In this document: positions 25,053 through 36,515 of the stretch, piece by piece | How the letters are laid out: every line of letters starts with the position of its first letter | Numbering within the stretch: the stretch's first letter is position 1 | NCBI GenBank assembly: GCA_030683005.1 | Contig: JAUXMY010000043.1 | Location: 1-64,000, forward strand | Source of the DNA: Caulobacter sp. | GTDB taxonomy: Bacteria; Pseudomonadota; Alphaproteobacteria; Caulobacterales; Caulobacteraceae | Length of the DNA stretch: 64,000 nucleotides | Direction: 5' to 3' | Program-made: the position numbers and the translations under genes | Notes under the pieces: model-generated | The model's input: the letters and a program-made list of their open reading frames with translations, nothing else | Told to the model about the DNA's origin: nothing | Databases searched by the model: none

Positions 25053-25907
25053 ATGGCGCAGCTGACCCTCGACCGCTGGAACATCACCTTCGGCGGCGAC
25101 GCCCCGCTGGCGGTGATCGCCGGCATCAATGTCATCGAGGATCTCGACCTGGCGCTGACCACGGGCAGGGCGCTGAAGGCCATCTGCGCCGACCTCGGCC
25201 TGCCCTATGTGTTCAAGGCCAGCTACGACAAGGCCAACCGCTCTTCGCTGAAGAGCTTCCGGGGGCCCGGCGTCAAGAAGGGCCTGGAGATCCTGGCCGA
25301 GGTGAAGTCCCAGCTGGACGTGCCGATCTGCACCGACATCCACACGCCCGAGGAGTGCGAGCCGGTCGCCGCCGTCGCCGACCTGGTGCAGATTCCGGCC
25401 TTCCTCTGCCGCCAGACCGACCTGGTCGTCGCCGCCGCCCGGGCCACCCAGGCGGCCGGCGGCCTGCTGCACGTCAAGAAGGGCCAGTTCCTGGCGCCCT
25501 GGGACAGCAAAAATATCCTCGACAAGATCAAGGAAGCGACCGGCGGGGCGGAGATGACCCTGATGTGCGAGCGCGGCGTGTCGTTCGGCTACAACAACCT
25601 GATCGTCGACATGCTGGGCATCGCCGAGATGCAGAAGCTGGGCGCGCCGGTGACCATCGACGCCACCCATGCGGTGCAGCTGCCCGGCGCCGACCCGCGC
25701 ACCGGCGGCGCCTCGACCGGCGGCCGTCGCGATGGGGTGTCCGTGATCGCCAAGTCAGCGGTCGCGGCGGGCGCGGACGGCGTGTTTCTCGAGTTCCACC
25801 CCGATCCCGACAAGGCCCTCTGCGACCCGCTCAGCTGCCTGCCGCTGGACGGCGCGCGGGCCCTGCTGACGACGCTGAAGGCGGTCCGGGACGCGGTGCG
25901 GGCCTGA
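25053..25907 (+). CDS. kdsA: 3-deoxy-D-manno-octulosonate 8-phosphate synthase KdsA
   Basis: A 284-residue cytosolic aldolase that condenses phosphoenolpyruvate with arabinose 5-phosphate to Kdo-8-P for lipopolysaccharide inner core. Signature blocks are VFKASYDKANRSS, GLEILAEVKSQLDVPICTDI, QIPAFLCRQTDLVVAAA, KKGQFLAPWD and FLEFHPDPDKALCDPLS. The presence of NILDKIKEA and CERGVSFGYNNLIVDM is usual. The start follows GGGAGCCTCGAC. Length is normal. Confidence 0.97.
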   Translation: MAQLTLDRWNITFGGDAPLAVIAGINVIEDLDLALTTGRALKAICADLGLPYVFKASYDKANRSSLKSFRGPGVKKGLEILAEVKSQLDVPICTDIHTPEECEPVAAVADLVQIPAFLCRQTDLVVAAARATQAAGGLLHVKKGQFLAPWDSKNILDKIKEATGGAEMTLMCERGVSFGYNNLIVDMLGIAEMQKLGAPVTIDATHAVQLPGADPRTGGASTGGRRDGVSVIAKSAVAAGADGVFLEFHPDPDKALCDPLSCLPLDGARALLTTLKAVRDAVRA

Positions 25908-25910
25908 TCT

Positions 25911-26056
25911 TTCCCTCCCCTTGATGGGGAGGGTGGTCCCGAAGGGACCGGGTGGGGAACAGGGATGCCAATCGCAGGGCGCCGCGGTTGGCGCCCTGCT
26001 TCCCCACCCTGACCCGCTGCGCGGGTCTGTCCCTCCCCATGAAGGGGAGGGAGGGC
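25911..26056. repeat. Intergenic inverted repeat, family C
   Basis: Near-symmetric blocks: CCCTCCCCTTGATGGGGAGG, GGTCCCGAAGGGACCGGGTG at the left and TTCCCCACCCTGACCCGC, GTCCCTCCCCATGAAGGGG at the right. It fills the space between the convergent kdsA and acyltransferase genes and could terminate both. Confidence 0.75.
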
Positions 26057-26057
26057 G

Positions 26058-26618
26058 CTAGTACGTCGCCAGCCTGGCATGCTTCGGCGTGCAGCCGCTG
26101 TAGATCTCCCGCAGCACCGCCATGTCGGACTCGTAGTCGCCGGTCGGCATGATGGCGCGGCCGAGGCTGACGACCTTGCGGCCGTAGTCCATCATCCCGC
26201 AGACCATCGGCACGCCGGCCTTCAGGGCGATCCAGTAGAAGCCGGACTTCCACTCGCCGGCCCGGCCGCGCGTGCCCTCCGGCGCGATGGTCAGCATGAA
26301 TTCGTCGCGCTTGGCGAACTCCGCGACCATGGCGCCGACCATGTCCTTCGACGCGGCGCGGTCGACCGACACGCCGCCCAGGTCGCGCATCATGCCGCCG
26401 AACGGCCAGCGGAACAGCGAGGCCTTGCCCATGAAGCTGAGGTTCAGGTCCAGCGCCCCGGCCCCGCCGACGAAGTAGACGAAGTCCCAGTTGCTGGTGT
26501 GCGGCGCGGCGATGACCACGAACTTGCGCGACGCCGGCGCCTGGCCCTCGACGGTCCAGCCGTCGAGCCTGAACCAGGTCGCCAGCGCCCAGCGCACGAT
26601 CCGCGCGACCAGTCCCAT
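26058..26618 (-). CDS. Lysophospholipid acyltransferase family protein (PlsC-like)
   Basis: A 186-residue membrane-associated acyltransferase. The HX4D active-site motif is H40-TSNW-D45 (VIAAPHTSNWDFVYF) and the second motif is TIAPEGTRGRAGEWKSGFYW (EGTR). The family transfers acyl chains to lysophospholipid or glycerol phosphate. Compared with PlsC (~240 residues) it is short and lacks a long N-terminal membrane segment, having only a weak one (VARIVRWALATWF). The start at 26618 gives MGLVARIVRW. The acyl acceptor is unknown. Confidence 0.85.
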   Translation of the reverse strand: MGLVARIVRWALATWFRLDGWTVEGQAPASRKFVVIAAPHTSNWDFVYFVGGAGALDLNLSFMGKASLFRWPFGGMMRDLGGVSVDRAASKDMVGAMVAEFAKRDEFMLTIAPEGTRGRAGEWKSGFYWIALKAGVPMVCGMMDYGRKVVSLGRAIMPTGDYESDMAVLREIYSGCTPKHARLATY

Positions 26619-26712
26619 GTGTGCCCCTCCCCAGGGTGGACCCGGGTGGCCGGGCCTCTGAGGGTACTCGTACGATGGCGGTGAGGAAGCGTCCATCAGC
26701 GGGCATACACCG

Positions 26713-26810
26713 CTGTCATCCCGGCCGAAGTGAAGCGGAGAGCCGGGACCCAGAGGGGGGCTCACGGCATCGGCTGGGTCCCGGATCGCTCGCGGCGTCC
26801 GGGATGACAG
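26713..26810. repeat. Intergenic repeat, family B copy 2
   Basis: Same blocks as at 2503: CTGTCATCCCGGCCGAAG at the left, GGGTCCCGGATCG inside, CGTCCGGGATGACAG at the right. It lies between the argJ 3' end and the acyltransferase gene. Confidence 0.8.
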
Positions 26811-26824
26811 TGGGGGATCGGAGT

Positions 26825-28243
26825 CTAGCTCCGGTAATCCCCGTTGATCGCCACGTATTCCTTGGTCAGGTCGCAGGTCCACACGCTGGCCGAGCCCCGG
26901 CCGACGCCGACGTCGACGCTGACCTCGAGCTCCTGCTTCTTCATGTAGGCGCTCATCTTCGCCTCGGAGTAGGTCGGGGAGACCAGGCCGTCCTGGGCGG
27001 CGACCAGCTTGCCGAACTTCACGCTCATGCGGTCGCGGTTTACCGGCTCGTCGGCGCGGCCGACGGCCATCACGATGCGGCCCCAGTTGGCGTCCTCGCC
27101 GGCGAAGGCGGTCTTGACCAGCGGGCTCTCGGCCACCGTGCGGGCGATCTTGCGGGCGCTGGCGGCGTTCTGGGCGCCGGTGACGTTGATCTTCACGAAC
27201 TTGCTCGCGCCCTCGCCGTCGCGGACCAGCTGCAGGGCCAGGTCCAGCAGCACCTTCTCCAGCTTGTCGCGGAAGTCGGCCAGGCGGTGGTCGCCGGCCC
27301 GGCTGATGCGCGGGGCCTTCGACTGGCCGGTGGCGAACAGCAGCAGGGTGTCGTTGGTCGAGCGGTCGCCGTCGACGGTCACGCAGTTGAAGGTCGTCCG
27401 CGTGTAGAGGCTGACCAGGGTCTGCAGCGCCTTGGGCGCGATGTCGGCGTCGGTAGCCACGAAGGCCAGCATGGTCGCCATGTCGGGCGCGATCATGCCC
27501 GAGCCCTTGGCGATGCCGTTGATGCGCACCGTCTGGCCGTCGATCTTCGCCGTGGCCGTGGCGGCCTTGGGGAAGGTGTCGGTGGTCATGATCGCCCTGG
27601 CGGCGTCCTGCCAGGCGTCGTCGGTCATGCGGCCTTCCACCGCCGGGAGCTTCTGGGTGATCTTGCCGTCGTCCAGGAGCACGCCGATGACGCCGGTTGA
27701 GGCCATCATCACGTCGCGCTGACGGCAGTCGAAGCGCTTGGCCACCGCGCCCGCCACGCGGCGCACCGCGTCGGCGCCCGGCTTGCCGGTGAAGCTGTTG
27801 GCGCAGCCGGCGTTGACGACCAGCGCCTGAACGCCCTCGCCGCCGGAGCTTTCCAGCTGCTTGCGGCACCAGTCCACGGGCGCCGAGCCGACGCCGTGGC
27901 GGGTGAAGACGCCGGCGCAGCTGGTGCCCGGCTCGAACCGCATGACCAGCAGGTCGGGCCGCTCGTGCTTGTAGAAGCCGGCCCGGCCGATGCCCATCCG
28001 CACGCCGGGTATCGCCGGCATCTTCGGCATCGATACGGCCAGCGGCGAGACCTTCAGGCCCGGCTTGCCCGGCGTCGGCGCGTCCGGCTCCGGCGCGGCG
28101 GGCTCGTCCCTGTCGGGCCGGCGCAGGCTGCGCTTGAGGGCGGTGGCCAGGGGGTCGAGCACGGCGTGGGCGGCGGCTTCGACCGGCTTGGCGGCCGCCT
28201 CCAGCGCGCGGGAGGCCGTGGAACGGGTCGGGGGCTTGGTCAT
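26825..28243 (-). CDS. argJ: Bifunctional ornithine acetyltransferase/N-acetylglutamate synthase ArgJ
   Basis: A 472-residue cytosolic enzyme of the cyclic arginine pathway that moves acetyl from N-acetylornithine to glutamate. It is a self-cleaving Thr-dependent enzyme; the new N-terminal Thr is in MMASTGVIG (about 189), and the glycine-rich ALVVNAGCANSFTG and AKGSGMIAPDMATMLAF blocks are typical. The catalytic part begins near VSPLAVSMPKMP (about 65). The first ~64 residues (Ala/Pro/Asp-rich, with a basic LKRSLRRPDRD) are an extension relative to the usual ~400-410. The start overlaps the parvulin gene end as ATGA, which supports the long form. Confidence 0.95.
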   Translation of the reverse strand: MTKPPTRSTASRALEAAAKPVEAAAHAVLDPLATALKRSLRRPDRDEPAAPEPDAPTPGKPGLKVSPLAVSMPKMPAIPGVRMGIGRAGFYKHERPDLLVMRFEPGTSCAGVFTRHGVGSAPVDWCRKQLESSGGEGVQALVVNAGCANSFTGKPGADAVRRVAGAVAKRFDCRQRDVMMASTGVIGVLLDDGKITQKLPAVEGRMTDDAWQDAARAIMTTDTFPKAATATAKIDGQTVRINGIAKGSGMIAPDMATMLAFVATDADIAPKALQTLVSLYTRTTFNCVTVDGDRSTNDTLLLFATGQSKAPRISRAGDHRLADFRDKLEKVLLDLALQLVRDGEGASKFVKINVTGAQNAASARKIARTVAESPLVKTAFAGEDANWGRIVMAVGRADEPVNRDRMSVKFGKLVAAQDGLVSPTYSEAKMSAYMKKQELEVSVDVGVGRGSASVWTCDLTKEYVAINGDYRS

Positions 28244-29220
28244 TTCTTGGCCGGCGCGGCTGGAGCGGGCGCGGCCTTGTCGGCCGGCGCGGCGGGCTCC
28301 GCCGGCGCGGGCGCGGCGGGCGGCGGGGCCGAGTCCGGTTCACGGGGGGCGCCGGGCACGTCCTGGGTCTTGCCCAGCAGCGGCTCGATCTTCGCCTTGC
28401 CGCGCAGGGTCTCGAGCAGCTCGCGCACCTCGTCGTAGGTCAGGAACCGGACGATCTGCGGCCGGGCCGCCTCCAGGGTGATCGGCGCCTCCTGACGCTT
28501 GTCCTCCACCCGCACCAGCGCGAATCCGCCCTCGACCGGGAAGGGACCGACCAGCTGGCCAGCCTTGGCTTCCTTCAGCGCCGCGACATAGCCCTCGGGC
28601 ATGACGTCGAGGGTGAAGTAGCCGCCGAAGTCGCCGCCGCTGAAGCGGGTGGCCGCATCGATGGAACGCTCCATGGCCAGGGCCTCGAAGGAGGCGCCGG
28701 CGGCCAGCAGCTTCTTGACCTCCTCGGCCTGGGCCTCGGTGCCGACGACGATCTGGCGCGCCTTGACCTCCTCCGACTGGCGGGAGAGGCGCAGCTGCTC
28801 CTGGTAGAGTTCGCGGATGGCGTTTTCGGTGACCTTCTTCTCGACCACGCCCTCGACCACCATGTCGGCCAGGATCCGCTGACGGGCGGCCTCGAGGCGC
28901 TGCTGGGCGACCGGGTTCTTGTCCAGCTTCATGCGAACGGCCTCGGCGGCCAGCAGGCGCTGGTCGATGACCTCGTCCAGCACCCGGCGGAACAGGTCCG
29001 AGGAGACGTCGAGCGGCTCGCCCTCGCCGATCAAGCCCTGGGCCACGGCCTCGCGCTTGACGTCCGAGGACCAGATCGTGTCGGCGTCGACGCGGGCCAC
29101 GGCGGCGTCGCCGGGCTCCGGCGGCTTCTCCGAGCCCTTGGGCTGCCCGCAGGCAGCCAGCGTCAGGGCCAGGCCGATGGCCAGCATCGCGTTCCAGGCG
29201 CCGTGTCGGGCGGTCTTCAT
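28240..29220 (-). CDS. Peptidyl-prolyl cis-trans isomerase lipoprotein (parvulin, SurA/PpiD-like)
   Basis: 326 residues. A lipoprotein signal (MLAIGLALTLAACGQ, lipobox LAAC with Cys24) anchors it in the periplasm. The N-terminal chaperone helix region (about 50-150; VIDQRLLAAEAVRMKLDKNP) is followed by a parvulin PPIase domain (about 155-255; EVKARQIVVGTEAQAEEVKK, FGGYFTLDVMPEGYVAAL, FALVRVEDKR). The C-terminus is Ala/Pro-rich. It probably helps fold outer-membrane or secreted proteins. It overlaps argJ by four bases and lies near secA, as expected for a secretion-linked factor. Confidence 0.9.
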   Translation of the reverse strand: MKTARHGAWNAMLAIGLALTLAACGQPKGSEKPPEPGDAAVARVDADTIWSSDVKREAVAQGLIGEGEPLDVSSDLFRRVLDEVIDQRLLAAEAVRMKLDKNPVAQQRLEAARQRILADMVVEGVVEKKVTENAIRELYQEQLRLSRQSEEVKARQIVVGTEAQAEEVKKLLAAGASFEALAMERSIDAATRFSGGDFGGYFTLDVMPEGYVAALKEAKAGQLVGPFPVEGGFALVRVEDKRQEAPITLEAARPQIVRFLTYDEVRELLETLRGKAKIEPLLGKTQDVPGAPREPDSAPPPAAPAPAEPAAPADKAAPAPAAPAKK

Positions 29221-29346
29221 GACGGGCTTCTCTCCGCGGAAGAGTCAGTCAGGTTCCGTAGCGCGGTTTCCCCGCGAACGGAATGACATCGCGCGCCGCA
29301 CGCGAACCGTTATGGTCAGCTTTTCCATGACAGCCGACGATGATTC

Positions 29347-30123
29347 ATGACCCCGCCGAACGATCCCGTCCCCAACGCCGCGCACATCGCCTCGCCCTCC
29401 TACCGGCTTGCGGCCCTCGACCAGGACTTCCTGCTCGGCGAGTCGATGCGCGGCGTGCGATTCCTGCTGGAGTTCGCCAAGGCCGACGAGGCGCTGAAGG
29501 CCTGGGGTGTGCGTTCGACCGTCGTGGTGTTCGGCAGCGCCCGGGTCCACGACGGCGGGGCCAACGGTCACGCGCGCTGGTACGACGAGGCCCGGGCCTT
29601 CGGCCGCATCGTGTCCGAGCGCGGCGGCGCCCTGCGCGAGGGACAGGGACCGCGCGACAACGTGATCGCTACGGGCGGCGGGCCCGGGATCATGGAGGCG
29701 GCCAACCGGGGCGCCGCCGACGCCGGCGCACCCTCGGTCGGCTTCAACATCACCCTGCCGCACGAGCAGGAACCCAATCCGTACTCGACCCCGGACCTGA
29801 CCTTCCGCTTCCACTACTTCGCCATGCGCAAGATGCATCTGGCCATGCGGGCCAACGCCCTGGTGGTCTTCCCCGGCGGCTTTGGCACCCTGGACGAGCT
29901 GTTCGAGATCCTGACCCTGCGCCAGACCGACAAGGCGCCGCCGATCCCGATCGTGCTGTTCGACGAGGCCTACTGGCGCTCGGTGATCGGCTTCGACGCC
30001 CTGATCGAGCACGGCATGATCGCGGCGCAGGACATGACCCTGCTGCGTTTCGCCGAGGACGCCGAGGGCCTGTGGGCGCGGCTGCTGGAGTGCGGGCTGA
30101 GGCCGGGAGAGAACATCGAGTAG
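29347..30123 (+). CDS. LOG-family nucleotide 5'-monophosphate phosphoribohydrolase-like protein
   Basis: 258 residues of the TIGR00730/LOG family (Rossmann fold). Diagnostic motifs: VVFGSARVHDGG, TGGGPGIMEAANRGA and FPGGFGTLDELFEILTLRQT (PGGxGTxxE). LOG proteins cleave nucleoside monophosphates at the N-glycosidic bond, and in plants activate cytokinins; old annotations as lysine decarboxylase are wrong for this motif. The longer N-terminus places it in the larger LOG group. A hairpin of family D follows the stop directly. Confidence 0.88.
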   Translation: MTPPNDPVPNAAHIASPSYRLAALDQDFLLGESMRGVRFLLEFAKADEALKAWGVRSTVVVFGSARVHDGGANGHARWYDEARAFGRIVSERGGALREGQGPRDNVIATGGGPGIMEAANRGAADAGAPSVGFNITLPHEQEPNPYSTPDLTFRFHYFAMRKMHLAMRANALVVFPGGFGTLDELFEILTLRQTDKAPPIPIVLFDEAYWRSVIGFDALIEHGMIAAQDMTLLRFAEDAEGLWARLLECGLRPGENIE

Positions 30124-30145
30124 GGGCGCCTTGAACTGTCCCCGA
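30124..30145. terminator. GGGG-type hairpin after the LOG gene (family D)
   Basis: GGGGCGCCTTGAACTGTCCCC right behind the stop codon is a near copy of the element at 3136 (GGGGACGCCTTAAACCGTCCCC). The stem here is shorter and imperfect. Termination role is inferred from position. Confidence 0.4.
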
Positions 30146-30191
30146 CCCGTGTCCTGACCGCCACAAGGGATCGCTCCGGCGGGCGCTCGCG

Positions 30192-30219
30192 TTGACAGTG
30201 GCGGGGGCGCTGCTTAAGT
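30192..30219 (+). promoter_or_regulatory. Candidate secA promoter
   Basis: TTGACA (30192-30197), 16-base spacer, TTAAGT (30214-30219), about 100 bases before the secA start. It is the best -35/-10 match in the gap; no experimental support. Confidence 0.5.
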
Positions 30220-30319
30220 CTCCGGCGCGCCGAAACGGGCGGATTTTCAAGGAACCGAGAGGTTCCTGGCGAACCCCGACGCCGCCGCCGCGCGCCGCTT
30301 TCACTGGATATCTGACCTG

Positions 30320-33091
<2,772 letters not shown>

Positions 33092-33214
33092 GTGCGTCCT
33101 TCGCGACGCTCGCCCAAGAGCTCGCTCCTCAGGATGACGTACTCAGCGGAACGCCAACCACCTTCGTCATGGTGAGGAGCCGGCCCTCGGGCCGGCGTCG
33201 AGAACCACGCACGG
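33092..33214. repeat. Intergenic paired inverted repeat, family A copy 4
   Basis: The left unit is of the TCCT/AGGA variant (GTGCGTCCTTCGCGACGC ... CAGGATGACG). The right unit is the inverted TGGT/ACCA variant. It fills exactly the space between the convergent secA and carotenoid-oxygenase stop codons. Confidence 0.8.
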
Positions 33215-33215
33215 C

Positions 33216-34604
33216 CTACATATTCACCCACGTCCCGTGGAAGCCGAACGGCACACGCCGGGGCATCTTCGCCGAGGCGATCGGGCCGGCGGGGACGTCC
33301 TGGGCGTCGAAGACCAGGAACTCGCTGACATCCTCTGCGGCGCGGTAGGCGACGGCGACGATCCAGCCGTCGCCCTCGGGCGCGTCGTCGGACCGGTGCA
33401 CGAACACCGGCTCGGACAGGGCGTCGCCGTCCGGAGCGAACCAGTCGCTGCGCCTGCCGGTCTGCAGGTCGATGTGGGCGAGCGTGTTGGTGCGAACATC
33501 GCCCGGTTTGCTGGTCTGGCCGGCGAACCAGCCGTGGCGGTTCTTCCGGAAGCTGAAGCGTTCGTCGTAGCGCGGGAACTCGCCCGGCATGTCGTCGAGC
33601 TGCTCCTCGCGAATGGTGTCGCTGGCGTCGCCCAGGTCGAAGGTCCAGCGCACCAGATAGGCGCCGCACTGCTCGCCGCGGCTGCCGTCGGCGTTGGGGA
33701 ATAGCGGCGCCACGCGGTACTTCATTACGTCGGCGACGATTTTTCCGTCCTCGTCCCAGCTGTTCATGACGTGGAAGACGTAGCAGGCGTCGGTCGAGAA
33801 CCAGCGGATCTTCGAGGTGTCCTCGTCCCGCCGCATGACCCCGACCAGGGCCGGCTTTTCCGGCTCCCAGGCGAAGGGCGGCTTGCCGGACATGGCCCGC
33901 TCCAGGCTGCCGCTCAGCGGCAGGACCGGGAACAGCACATGGTTCTGCGTGACCATGAAGTCGTGGATCATCGAGCTGTAGGGCGCATCGAACGTCTCGC
34001 GTCGCTGCAACGACCCGTCACGGTTGGCTACGCCATAGCTGACCTTGGTCGTGAATGGCATCGGCGCGTCGTTGTAGCCGAAGAAGATCATCTCGCCGCT
34101 GACCGGGTCGATCTTGGGGTGGGCGGTGACCTTGCCGCCGAAGTCCTGGTAGCCCAGCGTCTCCAGCGTGCGCGGGTCCATCGCCGTCGGCGGATGGGCT
34201 TCCTCCAGCGCCAGCAGCTTGCCGGCGTGCCAGATGATGGCGGTGTTGGCCACGCCGCTGTCCTGGCCGAAGTACTCCGGGTCTGTGGTCATCGGATTGC
34301 CGAAGGTGCCGAACAGCGAGCGGCCGGCGGCGTTCTCGATCTGCCACTTGTGGGTGCGGACATAGCGGTTGCGGTACCGCACCTTGCCGTCCTCGACGTA
34401 GAAGCCGTGGAACATGCCGTCGCCGTTGAACCAGTGGTAGTTCGGATCGCGCGGCTCGAACTGCGGGTTGGGCCCGTTGCGGAACAGGGCGCCGCGCAGC
34501 TCGCGCGGGATCTGCCCCTTCACCTCCAGGTCGAAGTCGTCCTCGCTCCGGATCGGGGCGAAGTTGCCCGACAGGTAGGGGTTGATGCGCGCTTCACCGT
34601 CCAT
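33216..34604 (-). CDS. Carotenoid-cleavage-type dioxygenase (RPE65/lignostilbene family)
   Basis: A 462-residue seven-bladed-propeller non-haem iron oxygenase. The four iron-binding histidines are seen in VTAHPKIDP, SSMIHDFMVTQNHV, YVFHVMNSWDEDGK and the C-terminal PFGFHGTWV. The N-terminal block ELRGALFRNGPNPQFEP and the NGDGMFHGFYVEDG motif are diagnostic. Such enzymes cleave carotenoids or stilbenes; the bacterial lignostilbene group is an equal possibility. A perfect palindrome 48 bases upstream suggests repression by a TetR-type protein. No signal peptide. Confidence 0.92.
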   Translation of the reverse strand: MDGEARINPYLSGNFAPIRSEDDFDLEVKGQIPRELRGALFRNGPNPQFEPRDPNYHWFNGDGMFHGFYVEDGKVRYRNRYVRTHKWQIENAAGRSLFGTFGNPMTTDPEYFGQDSGVANTAIIWHAGKLLALEEAHPPTAMDPRTLETLGYQDFGGKVTAHPKIDPVSGEMIFFGYNDAPMPFTTKVSYGVANRDGSLQRRETFDAPYSSMIHDFMVTQNHVLFPVLPLSGSLERAMSGKPPFAWEPEKPALVGVMRRDEDTSKIRWFSTDACYVFHVMNSWDEDGKIVADVMKYRVAPLFPNADGSRGEQCGAYLVRWTFDLGDASDTIREEQLDDMPGEFPRYDERFSFRKNRHGWFAGQTSKPGDVRTNTLAHIDLQTGRRSDWFAPDGDALSEPVFVHRSDDAPEGDGWIVAVAYRAAEDVSEFLVFDAQDVPAGPIASAKMPRRVPFGFHGTWVNM

Positions 34605-34651
34605 GGCCGTTCCTCCTCGCGAGCCTCTGCGGGCTCATCTGAACGGTGTAT

Positions 34652-34666
34652 ATTTACGACGTAAAT
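34652..34666. promoter_or_regulatory. Palindrome upstream of the carotenoid-oxygenase gene
   Basis: Perfect dyad ATTTACG-A-CGTAAAT. TTTACGnCGTAAA is a common TetR-family operator form. It lies 48 bases before the start codon, in an AT-richer patch likely to be the promoter. Confidence 0.65.
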
Positions 34667-34735
34667 TGTAGGGGGTGTCAAGCGCACTCCCGTCGTCATC
34701 GTCGGAACAAGTCCGACGATGACGGATGTGGGGCC

Positions 34736-35800
34736 CTACGGCCGGCAGATCACGCCCACGCTGGACGGCGTCTTGCCGTCGAGCACCGACAGGAACGCCG
34801 CCTGCACGCCGTCGGGGCCGCTGTGCTGCTGAAGGGTCAGCCAGCGGGGCGTTTCGGCGACGAAGCCGTCCCAGGCCTGCGCATAGCGCGTCTCCAGCCC
34901 GCCGGGGCCCCAGTCCTGCCGACGCTTCACCACCCGGTCGGGCGCGAAGAAGAAGATCGGCTTGGGACCCGGCAACTCGCCGCCGCCGCGTCCGGCTTCC
35001 CAGTGGGTCAGGCCGACCAGGCAGCTGTAGGCCAGGCCGTCGGCGAAGCGGTTGTGGACGGCGGCCAGCACCTTGGGATCGCCGGCGAAGTCGATGAAAA
35101 CCACCGGGGTTTCCACTGGCGCGGCGGCCAGATCATCGTAGAGGATGACGTCGTCATACATGCCGAGACCCTCGACGAAGGCCTTGTTGCCCGGCGAGGT
35201 CAGGCCCGCGACCCGCGTGCGGCCGGCTCGCTTCAGCAGCCAGGCCAGCCCCAGCGCCGTGCGGCTGGAAGCGCTGGAGAGCAGCACCGTCGAGGCCCCG
35301 AAGTCGCCGTTGTCGACCAGCAGGTCGTCGATCAGGAACGAGGTCATGAACAGCGGATTGAGCAGCGACCGCTCGTCCTGGTGCGGCGCGTCGGCGGGCG
35401 CCTCGACGTACTGATTGTAGGTCGGCGGCAGGGCGGCGCGGTGGTCGACGGTGTCGACAAAGCCGGTGCGCGAGCGCTTTGGCCGCGCCGGCATGTGGCT
35501 GCCCATCGGCCAGTAGCCGTAGAACCGCTCGCCGACCTTGAAGTCCGGGTGCGCGGTCTTCTCGACCACGCCATAGCCCCAGGTCGGGATGCAGCCCCAG
35601 CCGTCCGGCCGGGGGAAGAACTGCCAGTAGCCGATCTGGTCGCCAGCCACCGCATAGGTGATGTTGTTGGCCGTCAGCGAGAAGGATTCGACGCGAAACA
35701 GCACCTCGCCGTCAGCCGGATCGGCCAGCGTCACGGGCGCGATCCGTGTGCTGTGCAGGTCGTTGCGGGCGACCAGAAGGTCCCAGGCTGGCGTGGTCAT
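34736..35800 (-). CDS. DUF2855 family protein
   Basis: A 354-residue protein of the DUF2855 family. The fold is related to quinone oxidoreductase (MDR), visible in FRVESFSLTANNITYAVAGD and a later nucleotide-binding-like segment (ASTVLLSSASSRTALGLAWL). There are no zinc ligands. Function is unproven; an NADPH-dependent reductase is possible. The start MTTPAWDLLVARNDLHSTRI at 35800 follows a GGGAGAG site, and the 19 codons upstream are discarded. It is divergent from a TetR gene that may control it, with an 82-base gap. Confidence 0.85.
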   Translation of the reverse strand: MTTPAWDLLVARNDLHSTRIAPVTLADPADGEVLFRVESFSLTANNITYAVAGDQIGYWQFFPRPDGWGCIPTWGYGVVEKTAHPDFKVGERFYGYWPMGSHMPARPKRSRTGFVDTVDHRAALPPTYNQYVEAPADAPHQDERSLLNPLFMTSFLIDDLLVDNGDFGASTVLLSSASSRTALGLAWLLKRAGRTRVAGLTSPGNKAFVEGLGMYDDVILYDDLAAAPVETPVVFIDFAGDPKVLAAVHNRFADGLAYSCLVGLTHWEAGRGGGELPGPKPIFFFAPDRVVKRRQDWGPGGLETRYAQAWDGFVAETPRWLTLQQHSGPDGVQAAFLSVLDGKTPSSVGVICRP

Positions 35801-35826
35801 GGCGCTCTCCCTTGGCGTCGAGGGGC

Positions 35827-35839
35827 GTACACTGTAAAC
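35827..35839. promoter_or_regulatory. Candidate TetR operator between DUF2855 and tetR genes
   Basis: GTACACTGTAAAC, an imperfect dyad with a TACA-C-TGTA core, in the short divergent gap. The form TTTACACTGTAAA is often seen next to TetR genes. Tentative. Confidence 0.45.
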
Positions 35840-35882
35840 CCAACCCCGACATAGCAAGTCCCCACGTCAGTTTTTCCCGGCC

Positions 35883-36485
35883 ATGCCCCGTCTCCTGTCC
35901 GAGTCCGATGTCGCCGAGTTTCGCGAACGGCTGATCGCCGCCGCCGAGCGGCTGTTCGCCGAGCACGGGCCGGACGGGGTGACCATGCGCCAGCTGGCCT
36001 CTGCGCTGGGCGTCTCGCCGATGACGCCCTACCGCTACTTCAAGGACAAGGACGCCATCCTGGCCGCTGTCCGGGCCAGCGGCTTTGCGCGGTTCGCCTC
36101 GGCGCTCGAGGCAGCGACGGCGGCCAGCGCCGACGGGCTCGACCGCTCGCAGTCGACCGGCCGGGCCTATGTCCGCTTCGCGCTGGAGAACCAGGACGCC
36201 TACCGCCTGATGTTCGACTTCTCCCAGCCGGGCGAGGCTGACTATCCCGAGCTGGTCGCCGCCTCGACCCGGGCGCGGGCCATGCTGATCCGCCACGCCG
36301 AGGGGCTGGTCGCCACCGGCGAGGCGGAGGGCGATCCCGAAATGATCGCCCACATCCTCTGGGCCTCGCTGCACGGCGGCCTGGTGCTGCAGATGGCTGG
36401 CAAGGTCTCGCCCAGGGTTGATCCGTCGGCAATGCGGCGGGAAGCCTTCGCCACCATCCTGCGCGGGCTGAAGCCGAAGGCTTGA
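35883..36485 (+). CDS. TetR-family transcriptional regulator
   Basis: A 200-residue repressor. The N-terminal HTH is clear: LIAAAERLFAEHGPDGVTMR, then QLASALGVSPMTPYRYFKDKDAILAAV (about 15-62). The C-terminal ligand domain is of the type with LMFDFSQPGEADYPELVAAS and AHILWASLHGGLVLQMAGK, common in TetR_C-WHG proteins. The start is the ATG at 35883, with no strong ribosome site. Being divergent from the DUF2855 gene it probably represses that gene and itself; it may also act on the nearby palindrome of the carotenoid oxygenase. Confidence 0.9.
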   Translation: MPRLLSESDVAEFRERLIAAAERLFAEHGPDGVTMRQLASALGVSPMTPYRYFKDKDAILAAVRASGFARFASALEAATAASADGLDRSQSTGRAYVRFALENQDAYRLMFDFSQPGEADYPELVAASTRARAMLIRHAEGLVATGEAEGDPEMIAHILWASLHGGLVLQMAGKVSPRVDPSAMRREAFATILRGLKPKA

Positions 36486-36515
36486 CGGTCGCTGCGTAAC
36501 CGCGCCGATGGTCAT

